Below, in pieces: positions 45,897 through 58,500 of a DNA stretch of 64,000 bases. A model generated the notes under the pieces. It worked only from the letters and a program-made list of their open reading frames with translations, did no database searches and was not told the origin of the DNA. The number at the start of each line of letters is the position of its first letter. Position 1 is the first letter of the stretch. This stretch comes from Leucocoprinus leucothites. Taxonomy: Eukaryota > Basidiomycota > Agaricomycetes > Agaricales > Agaricaceae. Location of the stretch: positions 310,001-374,000 of the forward strand of contig JAACJO010000022.1 of the NCBI GenBank assembly GCA_013368445.1, written 5' to 3'. Both the position numbers and the translations under genes were made by a program.

Positions 45897-48800
45897 GAGA
45901 GGAGTATGAGAGTCGACTGAGTATCGTATCTTTTGTGAGTGGGACCGTTGAAGGAGCTTCCAGCTGGCAGAGTTCTCTTACGAAGGGCCTTATGCTTTTT
46001 GATCAGTGAGCCTCTTGTGGGATGGTTGTGATGAGATGACAATCACCGACAAATCCACGCTTCGGAGCTGGCATCGGCCGTTCTGTGACGTTCCGCCATA
46101 GGACGTTCAGCTGGGTGCCGCAAGAGAGTCCAGCTATGTTATAATAGGTAAAGATGTATGATGCATTGAGTAACCATCAGCTCACCTGTTATTGGGCGCT
46201 TCCAATCGTCTACCCGCATCATTCGTTATCGACCACCCAGCAATTATTGGAGTCTATGTTTAGCGGAATGCCGCGTTATCTATTCGATGCCAACGCGACA
46301 ATGGCAGATGTAGCCTGTTGACTGACGAATGATACGAGGGACTTAATGAGCCTCGTTCAAGTTGATGCTTTAGGTGATGAAGAGCACTTGAGGGTACATT
46401 GAATCTGGAAATGAATTCGACACACATGATCTTCTTGCTCATTGATACGTCGTATGCATCATCATCACATGTCCATATGTACATCACGTTTGTCCCCCCG
46501 CGGTACAAGCCTTTAGCCGCATTAACCACTTGAATCAGCTGATACTGCAATATGAGGTTCGAGAAGAACGTCATCAGGAATAAAGCACCGCTGGAGCGAA
46601 ACGATGAACTTCGAGGCTTATGGGCACAGAGCAGGCGGAGCATTGAATTGAATATCAAGCAAAGGCGATTTAGTTATATCAACGAGCGCGTATTTTTAAG
46701 ATCCGCAAGGGATGAAGCGAGGAGAAGAAGAAAAGTCGATGAACCTGTTAAGTGAGAGTGGAGGAAAAAGTAACGTATCTGGAGTACGTGCCCATGTGCG
46801 CGTGTGTGTTGCTTTTCAGAGATCCTGTGCGCGGTATTAAAACAGTTCTGAAAATAACTTCAGAGCATATTGGGGCAGCTAGCGCATCCACAGGAGGGAG
46901 ACGTGGGTAGCTGAGCATTGACGGGAGGGAGGAGAGAAACACAGCGAAAGGGGCGATTGAGACTCGTTGAGGCAATACTGATTTGCTGTTGTCATCTATA
47001 TCACCCTCAGACTCATTGGAGCTGCGCAAACACAATGACGCACGAGACAATGTTCTTAAAGTGCTGTGGTTGGGGCGTGATCGTCTCGTTTGACCTCTTC
47101 TTCCCTTCTTCGGGAGTCAGGGTATAAAGCACAGAAGCCTGGATTCGTGTGGGTCAGACACCCCCAAAGCCAGGGATAGCCACCTCCCCATATTCGACTT
47201 CGTCCACCCCACCAGTCATGCCCTAGCCCCAGCTACCAAGCTAAGCTAAAGCCCCCACCACACTTGGCAACCAGTGCCGATACAGCAGACCTAATCAAGT
47301 TGGCCGACATCAGTGGAGGAATTCTCCTTTGCCGCGGCAACAGGAATTCAGAGGGATCGACAGCACTAGGCAGGTACTGGCAGAACGTCAAGTATGCGAT
47401 GATGACCAGCTTAGGAAATAGAACGCTTTGTAGAGCGGTAAGTGTACTTGATACCCGACACTACTATTAAACTCACCGAAGCAGCCAACGTCTTCTTCAT
47501 CTTGACCCTGGAACCCTCACCACCACTACCGGGCGCCATGTAAAAATGGGAAACCGGCAATCCGGACGCGCGTAGTAGAAGTCGCAGAAGTCTCTTGTGC
47601 CGCGACCTTCTGCAGTACCTGTAGTCAATAGTCCTAAGCCAGGGATTGAGGTCCTCGATGTTTCTGAACTCCCGGTATCACAATACATCGAGGGCGATGA
47701 TCATTTTCGGCTGGGACAGGAGATGCCGTGTTTATTGCTGAAAGTCTAGGCTGAGGAGCCGGTAGTGATTGTTGTGGGATTGGTCGTGAAGTACCGGAGA
47801 ATCAGCATCCGTGTAAGTGTAATTATCTGCAGAACTTCGGCTTGTACCGTCAGCAGTGGCTCCAGTTTCATTGATGCTCTTAGACGTAGGGAGATTCAGG
47901 ATTATGGAGGTTGAGAGGCTGTGCTGGTAAGGGATGCGCGGTCGTTCACCGTTTCGAGTATTGATACCACGGTCGGCAGTAGCAGCTGCTTCGCACGGTG
48001 CATCCCAATAGCGCCATAAGGACTCCCCATGCTTGACGGGAACGACGCACATACTGAAGGGCCTACAGTGGAGGGCCTAGTCCACTCCAGTACCGCGTCA
48101 AAGCGGGAGGCTCGCACGTGTCCTGGGCGCTTGCAGTGAGGGGTAGAGCCGACAGAGAAAGAGGCAAGAGTCTTGGATGGGTACCTGTTAGCGAACGATG
48201 AGTAGGATTGTCGTGGATTTAATATCCGAGCTTACATCTGCTTCACTAATTTTGCGGGCACCGAAAAAAAAGGTCTACTCGTCTAGAGCAACAGCTTGCT
48301 GGCATGTTTGCAAGATCCAGCGCATGGTAAGCAAAGCGTGTTCGACCCAGGCGTTAAGGAAGTAGGTACATAGGAGGAACGATACCAACATGGAGTTGAA
48401 CGTGGGAACTCAATAAGTCATCATCGACTGATCCCGAACTAAGTACCTGAAATTCAGGTTAGCTCTGCAATGATTCAACGTATTCAACCTTCAGGCTTAA
48501 ACAGCTGTGAGTTTGAAGTAATTACCGTATACCACCGAGATTCTGGCATAATTAATAAACACAACTACAACCCGGAAGAAAAAGAAAAAAGAAAAAATAT
48601 ATACTTACCAAGTGCAACAGGTGGTTACATAGCTCGCTGAACTAGGAGTTGGGCGTGGTTGTCGCTACAGCACCAATGATTGATCCCAGTCAAAGCTATA
48701 TTGAGGCTGGTAGAAATCTGAGGAAAGCCCAGTAAAATCAAAAGTTGACACCGTATTTATGACTCCCAGTGATGCCTCGCGGATTTTCTCGAGCTCATTC

Positions 48801-50671
48801 CTCCAGGATTTATTGAGCCGGACATTATTCATTGGTTATTTTCGGGCTCAGTCTATCAGAATCCATAGGGTTCAGCGTGGAAATCAATTTATTATAGATA
48901 CTAATTAATTACAAATGTTGATTCATCCTACTCAAGTAGCCGAACTACCCTAACCTTCTCAAAAACCATGCCCGGGACAGTAACATTTCAGGTGCCTTGA
49001 TAATTAAAAGAGATTACACTCACAGGTCATGACGCAATATAAGCATACCCGAGAGAGCATTGACAGCAGCTCATGGAATCATTAACATAACATTGCGGAT
49101 AATTATCAGAACATACTAAATTGGGGAAAGGGAAGGTATCATGCTCCAGACATTTCGGTTGGGGTAGGCACTCTGAATCGGGATTCATCTCCGGGCCGGA
49201 CAGGGGAACAAGGCTCACAGCTAACCCGTATAAGTCTCATTTGTACGGGGATGAGAGGCGAGGGGATGAGAGGCGAGAGGACGAGTGTTGACGGTATGAG
49301 AGCAGTCAAGGAGCCTGTGATAGTAATGAGAGGCGTTCACCTTCTATGTGCGTAAACATGAGCGCCAGTCATTTCTCTATCCATGGAAATGCTTACCCTA
49401 AGTTTAATGAGCTCCCTATAAGCTGCTATCATCACCATACGAGGTGACCGTCACCATGCAAGGCACAGAGAACATGAACACTATCAGTATTGAAAATGCG
49501 GTCAGACTCAGCCAGACACAGCTGAATGGGGTCCGTCATTTTCAGGTCCCCAAGGCTTGGGCTTTGAGGACGATGGACAAGGTGAAGGTAGAGTAGTAGC
49601 CCTCGAGCATGGAAAGCTCTCGAGGTTGGTCTCTTCGACGTTACTGGGGAAAGACATCACCACAGCACCTGAGAGGCTGTGTTACGGGCTCAGTTGGGAC
49701 GACACACTTGTCAAGGGGATGAACTTCACTAGGAGCTGGGTGCGGGCTTGGTTGTAACGATACATCTATCGAAGGCATGAGCTGCGTTAGCACCTGGGTG
49801 CTCGTAGGTGGTGGTGGGCAGTGGAATTAGAAGGGGGCTGTGATCAATTTGCTCTCTTTGGCTCCCGTTCTGACTTTCACTTGGGGCACAAATCCTGGAA
49901 TATAAGCCAGATGAGTGCCACGTTACATAGCCCAGCAGCACTAGTAATTACAAACCATGAATATCTTCTTGGACTGCTTATCCTTGGATGGCCACAAGGT
50001 CTAAGATTCTTAATGAAGGGAAAGGATAGCAAAAGAGAGGGAGTTAGGAGGGAGTCAGAAATGCGGCGCTCTGCGCATTGACTCTTGCGAATTCACAAGT
50101 CAGAAGTCCGCTGCAGGGCAAGCCAAACAAAGTCAAACCAATTGAAGACCGACATCGAAGGCACGTGCAAGCGAAATGTTCAAGGAGCGAAGTTCAAAAC
50201 TCATATGTAGTATTCACTGTCGTGCTCAATGATCCACTGGGGATTGCTTACCAATCAGCAAAATGGCCGAACAACATCGTTGCCAATCGGTGACCATCAT
50301 TGACGGTCTATATGCCTCTATTTGCTCGTTGTCCATCTCCAGATTTTATTAGATATCTATGGATCTCAAAACAGTTTTGACTGGGGATTGATGATCGTTG
50401 ATCAGTTTCTGGCATTGCGCCTTGAAAATAAACGAGTCGAGCATCCCGATTTGCTGAGAACATGACTAGCATTTCGCAACAGTTCGGTCTCGACTGCTGC
50501 ACAAGCCAGGCCCGACCACATCCAATTTGGAACTAGAAATGGTACTCTCAGTTCAAATGTGAGCACCCTTTGGCATTGAGGCTCTAACAAGCGTCTGCGA
50601 TGCATGTAGCGAAATTATGGTAAGGTCGTTTGATGCCACGAGTATCACTATGACAGGGTTGGGGTCAATTT
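45897..50671. other. 4.8-kb spacer with no recognised intact gene
   Basis: It contains the probable promoter of copy 3, the diverged duplicate near 47565-47700, an open frame at 47732-48052 (-) (HGESLWRYWDAP) of unknown meaning, and a short tandem duplication (GATGAGAGGCGAGG) at 49248-49275. Nothing further could be supported. Confidence 0.4.
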
Positions 50672-51558
50672 AACTGTCCTGATTACTTGGACACCTTGAG
50701 GATAGGAATTTCATTACGATACATCTCCTGCAATTTTCGCTGATCCATTGCTCACTTGAGGCTCCTCCTTCGCGGTAACAGGTCTGATAGGACCCACGGT
50801 CGTCGCAATGATCTCAGACCTTCGTTCCCAGACGGCCGAAGTCAACCTTTCGTTTTGGTCAAAAGTTCACGAACTGTTGATAGTACTTCACTGACGACCG
50901 AACCAAAATCACACTGAACATGATCCCAGCTGCTTGCAGTGCCTTTGGCACATGGTCAGTCTTTGATAAGCAAAAATCATTTGATAGATAACTCACACTG
51001 TCGGAAATCGGGTACAAGGCGTTAGTTTGGGAAATACTAACAATCAATGCGAGGAATATAGTGAATGTATACGCCGTTCCGGACTCAGCAGTCATTCGGA
51101 TCACTCTGCATCGGGGATACCGCGGCCGTTTGTTAGTGGGTGGACTTTGGTGGCTGGATTTTCCACTCTCCCTGTCCACACGCCAAATACGCCATACCAA
51201 GATACCTGTGTGGTTTAGTGCACTCGAATAGAACCAAGAGGCTTGATAATCAGAAGACTCGTTCGTGGTAAGGACATCCAGAGTTGCGGTAATAGCAAAG
51301 AAAGCTGAGTAGCAGGGCCTAGCTTGAAGAGTTCTCGGGGTTGTTTCCACCACAGCCACCCTGATTTTTGTAGCGAATTCCCCCATGTATAAAGTAAGAG
51401 ATGGAGCAGTGATTAACCACTTGTGTCCATAAACAATCCAGCATCGATTTATCTGATAATACTCGGTATTTTACTCTGGCTGAAGCCTTTCATTCGAGTA
51501 GAACAGAAATTACGAAGATTAAGTCGCCAATGACTACTGCCAAAACTTGGTTCACAGT
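50672..51558 (-). pseudogene. Seven-TM protein copy 4, 5' truncated and decayed
   Basis: It starts at the exon-2 equivalent (acceptor CTAG, then VNQVLAVVIGDLIF, 51558 downward). No exon 1 is found in 51559-52412. The exon-3 donor is lost (TTNESS where others have TTG|GTGAG), exon 4 retains WRIWRVDRESGK and ESGTAYTFTI, and exon 5 reads LQAAGIMFSVILVRSSVKYYQQF before a frameshift stop at 50859. Diverged tail sequence continues to about 50672. Confidence 0.85.
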
Positions 51559-52412
51559 CTAGTAGACATTAGAGAAACTCAGATCGTGATACTCTTCTGG
51601 ATATGTGATACGCTGTAGCTTTAAGTTACGGCCCAGCAGGTCCTTTGCTAATGTCAATCTATCCCTCCTTTGGCCTCAGGTCCGGCATGATCACGTAAAC
51701 CCTTGAAGGACCGATGTACCGCACTATTTGCGAGTATATTCCTTGTTCCAAACTAATCCAGTGCCCAGTATAACATTGTAGTAATGAACAAAAATAAACC
51801 AGATGTTCATCGACCTAAGCCCCCGGCTCTTCTCCGCCAAGGTCGGGACAGTGGGCGCACCTCTGCTGCGGCATTCAGTCCCATAATGTCAACGAGTGCC
51901 TAAAGCTATAATAGCTATCGTCAAATTGCAATCAATAGCGTTTTGCCTTAATCACTGTCGCAAAAAGACAAAAATGGACATTTACGGCGATTTCTCACTC
52001 CCGGATTTGGGTTTACTGCCACCGCGCAATTGGGTTGAGTAGATCCATCGCACATATAGCTGTGGCCGTGTTTCGTACCTCGCTTTGATCGATATGGCGT
52101 TCTTAATTTGTCTTCATTTCATGCCGACGCTTCGAGACTCGTGCATGGGAGCGTTGTGTCACGGTCTCGAGTGAGCATCCTGTTATTAATCCACATGAGC
52201 CTTGTCAAAGAAATAAAATATCGGAATCGAATCAAGATCGATTGAGTAAATTAGATTCATGTAATGAAATATGAACAACCATAAACCCATTAAAAACACC
52301 CTTAAGCGAGGAGACGAAAATCATAAAACCCTAGAAAATAAAATAAAAACCCGGTAAAGACCAAATCATAATCCTAGACAGCCCAGAGTCAAAGGCTATA
52401 GGTACCAGCATA
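51559..52412. other. Spacer with no recognised gene
   Basis: Sequence where exon 1 of 7TM copy 4 should be, then the 3' flank of the F-box gene. Confidence 0.5.
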
Positions 52413-54084
52413 TCACACGATTCCGTCAATCCCCTCATCTGGTTTTACGTCCTTTAAATAGAAATCAACCCCGCCAGCCCTTTCGCAAGCATCTGCAAGC
52501 GCTAGAATCTCATCCAGCCGCGTGTATCCTTCGGAAGGCATGGCACAGCTTGAAAAATGACAACAAGCACCATGCTGTTGACGAGAGAGATAGAGTGCAA
52601 AGCGCAAGCTTGCTGACGGATTCCGACCCCTCGAATGGATCATTCGCAGATACGCCGAAGAATGAGGTGAGATGTCTCGTACCCACAAGGACAAATTGGT
52701 GATTGAGGGGAATGCACGAGGTTTCTCGGCAGCGAGGACATCGAGGACATCAAGAATGTCTGCACTATCAAAGTATCTGAGATCAAGTGTGAGGGAAAAG
52801 AGCGAAGGATTTGCAGCGGCAAAAGCTCGAAATTCGGCCGCGGAAACTTTAACTCCTGAAGCCACGAGGGTTTCGAGGCGATCAGAGGCAATGGAGGGTA
52901 GGAACGGTAATGTAATGAAGCCAGAGAAGAAATGGAAGTGGCGGAGATGAGGTAGGTTAAAGGAGGTGAGGAGGGAACTGGCGGTCTTCTCGTGGCGCCC
53001 GTAGAACGATATAGAGAGATGTGCGAGCTTCGGGATAGTGGTGATTGCGGTGGCGGCGGCTCCACAGCTGCCGCCACTATTGGTAGTATCACCGTTATCC
53101 TGGAATGCGTCTTCGACCCAAAATGATGCCTTTTGAAGGCTGATACAGGAAGCGAGAAGTGATTGGAATGTGTCAGAGGGTAGCATGCTACTTCCTGTCA
53201 TCTCAAACTCCTCAATCGTGTTCCACGGAAGATGGATCAGCGACGTAGACGGAGGATAGCCGTGTAGATCAAACGACACTCGAGACAAACGAGGTGAGTT
53301 ACGGAAAGTGGTGATAGGCGCAGTGATGTCCATGTGTTGGACAGATAGCGAAAGTGACTCGAGGTTATCGAAAGCAGCTAGTGAGGTAAAGAAATCTCGT
53401 AGCTGCGAGGCGAAAGTGGCGTGGATGGAGAGATGTCGGACCGAGGAACCATTTGTTAGGATTGGTTGGAGTGCTGAAGAGACGTCAGCGCTATTTGGGC
53501 TAGCGTAGGTCGATGTGAGTTTGACGGAAACCGAAAGTAATTGATTTCGTGCACGTTCAAACCAAAGAGAAGCGAGATTGGCGAGTGCCTGAGGGTTTCT
53601 TTTCGCGGGAGATGGAGATAGTGACGTCGCTTCTGGAAGAGCAAATGGGGAAAGCCGAGGAAGCGCGGTGTTTGCTGTGTTTAATCTCAGGTTAAGAGTT
53701 GTCCACAGGTGTGGGATGCGAAGGCAAGCTTTTCTCCAGGAAGAGCACACCTGTGCAAGTATCAATGAGGTGTTTCTCACACCCCCAGCACAGTCTGAAG
53801 AGTCCGAAATGCAGCAGAGAAAGATATTGGAGAGGACTTCGTTGGGAAGGAGGCTGATAGGCCCGAGGGATTTGGAAATGTGCGGATGCTGGATGAGCTG
53901 GCAACGTCGGATGGGATGATAATCCTATAAACTGTCTGTCAGTACAAGAAGAATGAGTTCAATCTTGACTTACCTGGGGCATGACTCTCACATCTGAGAA
54001 GTGGAGGGATGTCGATGATAGCTTTGAAACGCGACGAGCTTTTATAGTATCAGCGGTTGGCCTGATGCCGCGGCTGTGAACCAT
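52413..54084 (-). CDS. F-box protein with leucine-rich C-terminal region
   Basis: Exons 54084-53974 and 53924-52413 (111 and 1512 nt, 49-bp intron), 540 aa. The F-box lies at about residues 54-107: SLGPISLLPNEVLSNIF, then NTSLILAQVCSSWRKA and CLRIPHLWTTLNL. The remainder has irregular leucine-rich segments (VRHLSIHATF; LESLSLSVQHMDI; LAHLSISFYG; LETLVASGVKVSA; LFSLTLDLRYF), as in the F-box/LRR proteins abundant in mushrooms. These act as substrate receptors of SCF ubiquitin ligases through Skp1; the target is unknown. The start at 54084 is the in-frame ATG of exon 1, but an upstream exon ending near 54098 with a GTAAGT donor is possible. Confidence 0.88.
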
Positions 54085-55594
54085 CAGAAGTACTTACCAA
54101 CGGTACACTTCGGGGCCCTCATTGAAGATTCGGAGGAAGTCGATGGGAGATCGTAGTTCGGCAAGGTGGAGGATCGATATATATATGCGAGGGACCTAGA
54201 GACGCAAAAACAAGCGAGAAATAATCCTGGCTGTGCCGAGGACCAACACTGCCCAGCGGTATTCATAATCAAGCCATTAATCGGATTGTACACACATATG
54301 TGTGTTGGTTTTTGCCGATCACGGACCCTTTTGGCCTTTTGCGAACCTCACGTCCGAGTCCTCCATGGCAATGGCAGTAGGCTATTCTCGCTAAACCTGA
54401 AAGATGTGGTTTCGGCAAGTGCCGGAGGCGAAGAATTCCGCGGGACGCCCGCTGCCGAAACACCTAGGCGGCATGTCTACGCCCCCATTCGCCTCCTCTT
54501 TCCATCGCCAGTGGCTGGTTGTGTGTTGCGCATTTGAACACCGCACAAGTTACTGACATTACATAAACAATGACCTAATAGCACTCAGTATACCCTATAG
54601 TTCAATCTCGCTGTCGACCATCCCAACAAGCCATGGACACCATGGAGAAGACTGACTAGAGTAAGCATATTTTCCGGATGTATAGGAGCGCCCAGCAAAA
54701 TTAATGCGTAGTCTCAGATTAGCTTACATAGGTTTCAATGCACTGCAGAACGAAAAGTGCGAGTCGGACAGGCCGACCAGCTGCCAAGGTTAAGTCCGAG
54801 TCGCACATATAAAAAGTAGTAATATTGTAGGGTCCTGGTCTGCTACTGGAGCTCGATTGTCAACTCAACGCTCCCTCGTCAAGAATCGATGATCAAAAGA
54901 AGCACTGATGAACAAGGGAGAACAGTTATCCAAGGGTCCTAACACGGGAGCCCTTCCTTGTGTTGCCGGGTTGATTGATGAGAAAGATGCCGGCAAGCGA
55001 ACATACGCAGAAGCCCTCGGAACGTGGACCGGACGTGAAACAGCGCGGCTATACGAAAACATCTTGAACATAACGAGTTCATACCAGTGCCGTCAGTAAA
55101 AACTCCGAATAAATATATGTACAGGCACGGTGGTTGTTGAAAATAAATATGTTGCTGCGTATGCGTTGGGAATGGCAGAGCGTTGTTTGCTATGCCCGAG
55201 CCATGGTAGGTTGCCAATCCATGCCATTGGACTTGCCTTTCTGTCGAGGCTCTGGTATGGGGCCGACAGATGGGTATCTTTAATACATGTTAGATGTCAG
55301 ATAGGTAAGACACATACCTGGGGATAGACATAGTGCTGAGCATCTGACCTGTGAGTTCATATACTGCCGACCCTAGGGCATGCCTGTCGACATCAGATTA
55401 ATATTGACCGTGTGAAAGTCGAACTTTGTGACTCTCCTGACCGTGAGTGCTCAATCTTCTCTGACCAACCGGCGCCATCTCACAATACCTGGCCACTCGA
55501 CTCTCTGCGTACTCTATGAGGTACATACTAATAATTTCAATGTAAGTATTCATACAGGACTGATATTGTTGGACATGCGTTGATGCATTGACAA
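54085..55594. other. Spacer with no recognised gene
   Basis: It includes the F-box promoter region, with a TATATATATAT stretch at 54178-54186. No supported coding exon. Confidence 0.45.
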
Positions 55595-58500
55595 CTACAG
55601 CAAAGTGAAACCAAGCTCTTCCTCGAGTGAGAGCTGGCTGTCAATGTCTTCATCATCTGAACCAACACGGTTATCTTCGTCCCCCTCCCCTTCCTCATCA
55701 AGATTTTGTTGACTTGGTTCTTCTCCCTCTGAGTGGTTGCCAAACTGTGAGCGCCTTTCATCAGCCTCCTGGTCATCAAGGTTGAGCCCTTGTTCAGGCT
55801 CAGCATAAAATGTTAGCTCATCGAAAGGATCCCTATCCTCAAGAAAAGCGTTCGTTGCATGGCGTATGCTTTTGTGACTGACTCCACCCCCACGGTACCG
55901 CATCATCATATTGCGGTCAACAAATCTGGTGTCGAGTAAGTGTAAAAAACTGCCTAAATATGAAATTCAAGAAGAACTCACACATTCACATAATAAAAGG
56001 ACCAATCTTCATTGTTCTCTTTCAAGAGCCGAGCAATGGAAGGTGGAAGGAGCTCCGATGTATGCCCAAATTTGAATGCTGGAACAATGTGGGTGGCATG
56101 AAGGATGTGATGAGGATTGATGAACCCAAAAGGTTCTGGCCCATCTGCATTGGAGAAATTTACCATTGGTAGGTGCTTGTTCTGCCATCCGTACTTGTGA
56201 AGTGTTTTGTTACTGAACCAATGAACAAACAGGAATTTCATGATTCAATTTGCAGCTGGAATATGCGGATATGATTGTGAACCTCGAAAATACACTTGAG
56301 CATGGAAGATTTTGACAACTTGTGCATACCAATAGGGGTGGAAACAAGCATATTCCTCCCCAGTTTCAGGTGAGAGTACCATGATATCAGCATGTGTCTT
56401 GGGATTGATACTGTCTTATGCTCAGCATAGGTTATATGTTGTGTAGTTAACTCAAAGGCAGTCATGAGAGTAGAGAAGGTCATTAATAATATGAATTGAG
56501 TTAGCCTCCTCGGTGGTTACTTCATCCTCATCACAACCACTTGCATATCCAATTAGCTGCATGAAAAGATGACAACAAAGTTGCAGGAGAAAGTTCTGTC
56601 AAACTCCCATGGGTGGGTATTATGGATTTGCTGGATAAGCACGCACTGTGAGAGCTAGATCATCTTCATGCTTGTCCAGCCATTGAAGGATGTTAATTTT
56701 TCGGCTCTTGTGCATATCAAGCAACATTTGGTGTTGTTCATGGGGAGATACAGGTGGGAGTTGTTCCACAGTGCCATGCCTGTCCAGACTTGACACAGTG
56801 GCTATTGGTGGTTCATCAGAATTATGTGGAGGCTTGGGATAATAAGGGTCATTTTGCGAAATAAGGTGAAGCAAGTGTTCATGACATTGTTGCTGTGCAA
56901 TTCCCTTTGCAAACTGATGTTTCTGGGCTCAAGGGTAGAACTTTTTACATGCTTGTGCTCAACCTCTCCCTATAAGATGCTAGATCAAAACAAATCTGAA
57001 AAAAATAGATTGTCCTCACAATTTGAGTACTATAGTTATCTGTTGTCCCATATTTCTGAATATATGAAGCATAGTCTCCAAGCAAGTGGTATTTGTATGT
57101 GTTCAGCTGAAATTTCACCTTTTTTGGAACAATAGGTTGTGGTGCTTGTGCTCCCACAGTTCAACTCTGTGTAACTAACTGACTTTGTCCTCTGGCTGTT
57201 GTCTCAGCTGCCAATTCCAAAGTCTCATATGCTTCACATGTTTCTGACACAAAGTGACAAAAGCACTGACCAAGACAGTGAGTTGACCCTTCAAGGCTCT
57301 TGAGAGTTGACTCTGTGTATAGACAAAGTTTGGCAAGTGAATGCCAAGTTGCCAGCTCAAAAATCAGCTTGCAAATGAGATCATCATGTGGAGCTAGCAA
57401 AAGACCTTTGAAAACAGGTAGTGCATACTAGAATAATTTCAGTGGGCATATTTGTCATGATTGGAAATATTGTACCTATAGAAGGTCTTCATAATCATGT
57501 CCTGCAAGTTTTTTCATAGCACTTGGGTCATTGCAGAATTTCTGGATAATGCCATTCCATAAGTCAGCATACTGCAGTATCTATGGAAATATCTGAGTAA
57601 GTCAATATATTGTCATGAGCTGATCCTCAAGACCAGCTCACAGTTTGGACTTGTCATTATTTCCATGAACTTCTATCTGCTTTCACATATTGGCTATATC
57701 GGTTTTGTCGGTCTTTCGCCTTCAGACTTATTCTGACATCTTCTACTTCATTAATTCATACCACCTTGTCAAAAATTTCTGACAACCATTTAATAGTAAA
57801 TTTTCTATCTTCTAGCCTTGTAAAATTTGTGAACTCCACTTTGATTATTTCTCTGTTTACTACTTTGCTTGTTTTCCTTATCCAATCCTATATTCCACAT
57901 CGTATATAAGTAGCATGACTTTGTATTTAGATTCCCCAGTCTGATAATCAACTTAGCAATATACTAGTATTCTCTCTGGTCTCTATTCATCCTCTGCTCT
58001 TTTCCCTTGTCTGAAATCTGGGTCAAGCATCAGTAGTCAGCACAACACATAAGTTGAGGCCATGACCTGCTCCTGTGTTGAGCAACCTGCTCCTGCCTTA
58101 CCTCTGTCCCACCTCTGTCTACCTGGTCCTAGATGTTGGCTCCCTATCCATAGCATTTGCGCACTTAACATATATAATATTTTGTAGTTAAGTAATGCCA
58201 GAATATGCATGAAATGAATAAATGTACATTTCCAGATCCCAAGCTCAAACTCATGTAAGAGATCAGGGGCTACCATGTCATGAAAATCAAAGCTGTATGA
58301 AGACAGTCAGACTGAAAATGCATTCTGGACTAATTAAGTAACTTTATAACTCAAAATAAAATATCTAAATTACTCACAAGTACAGGAACAAGTGATGTGC
58401 CTGCAAGTAAATCTTTGACACCTTTACTTGTGATCTTAGTACCTTTTAGGTATACTAGGTTTCATGCATGTTTCATAAGTCTATGTTGCTTTGGGCTGTC

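Noticed and set aside
46260..48117. Several 60-130-codon ORFs as genes
   Set aside because: They have no membrane, motif or splice logic that I can defend; one region is a diverged duplicate of spacer DNA.
49248..49275. Tandem GATGAGAGGCGAGG as a regulatory repeat
   Set aside because: Only two units, no conserved context.
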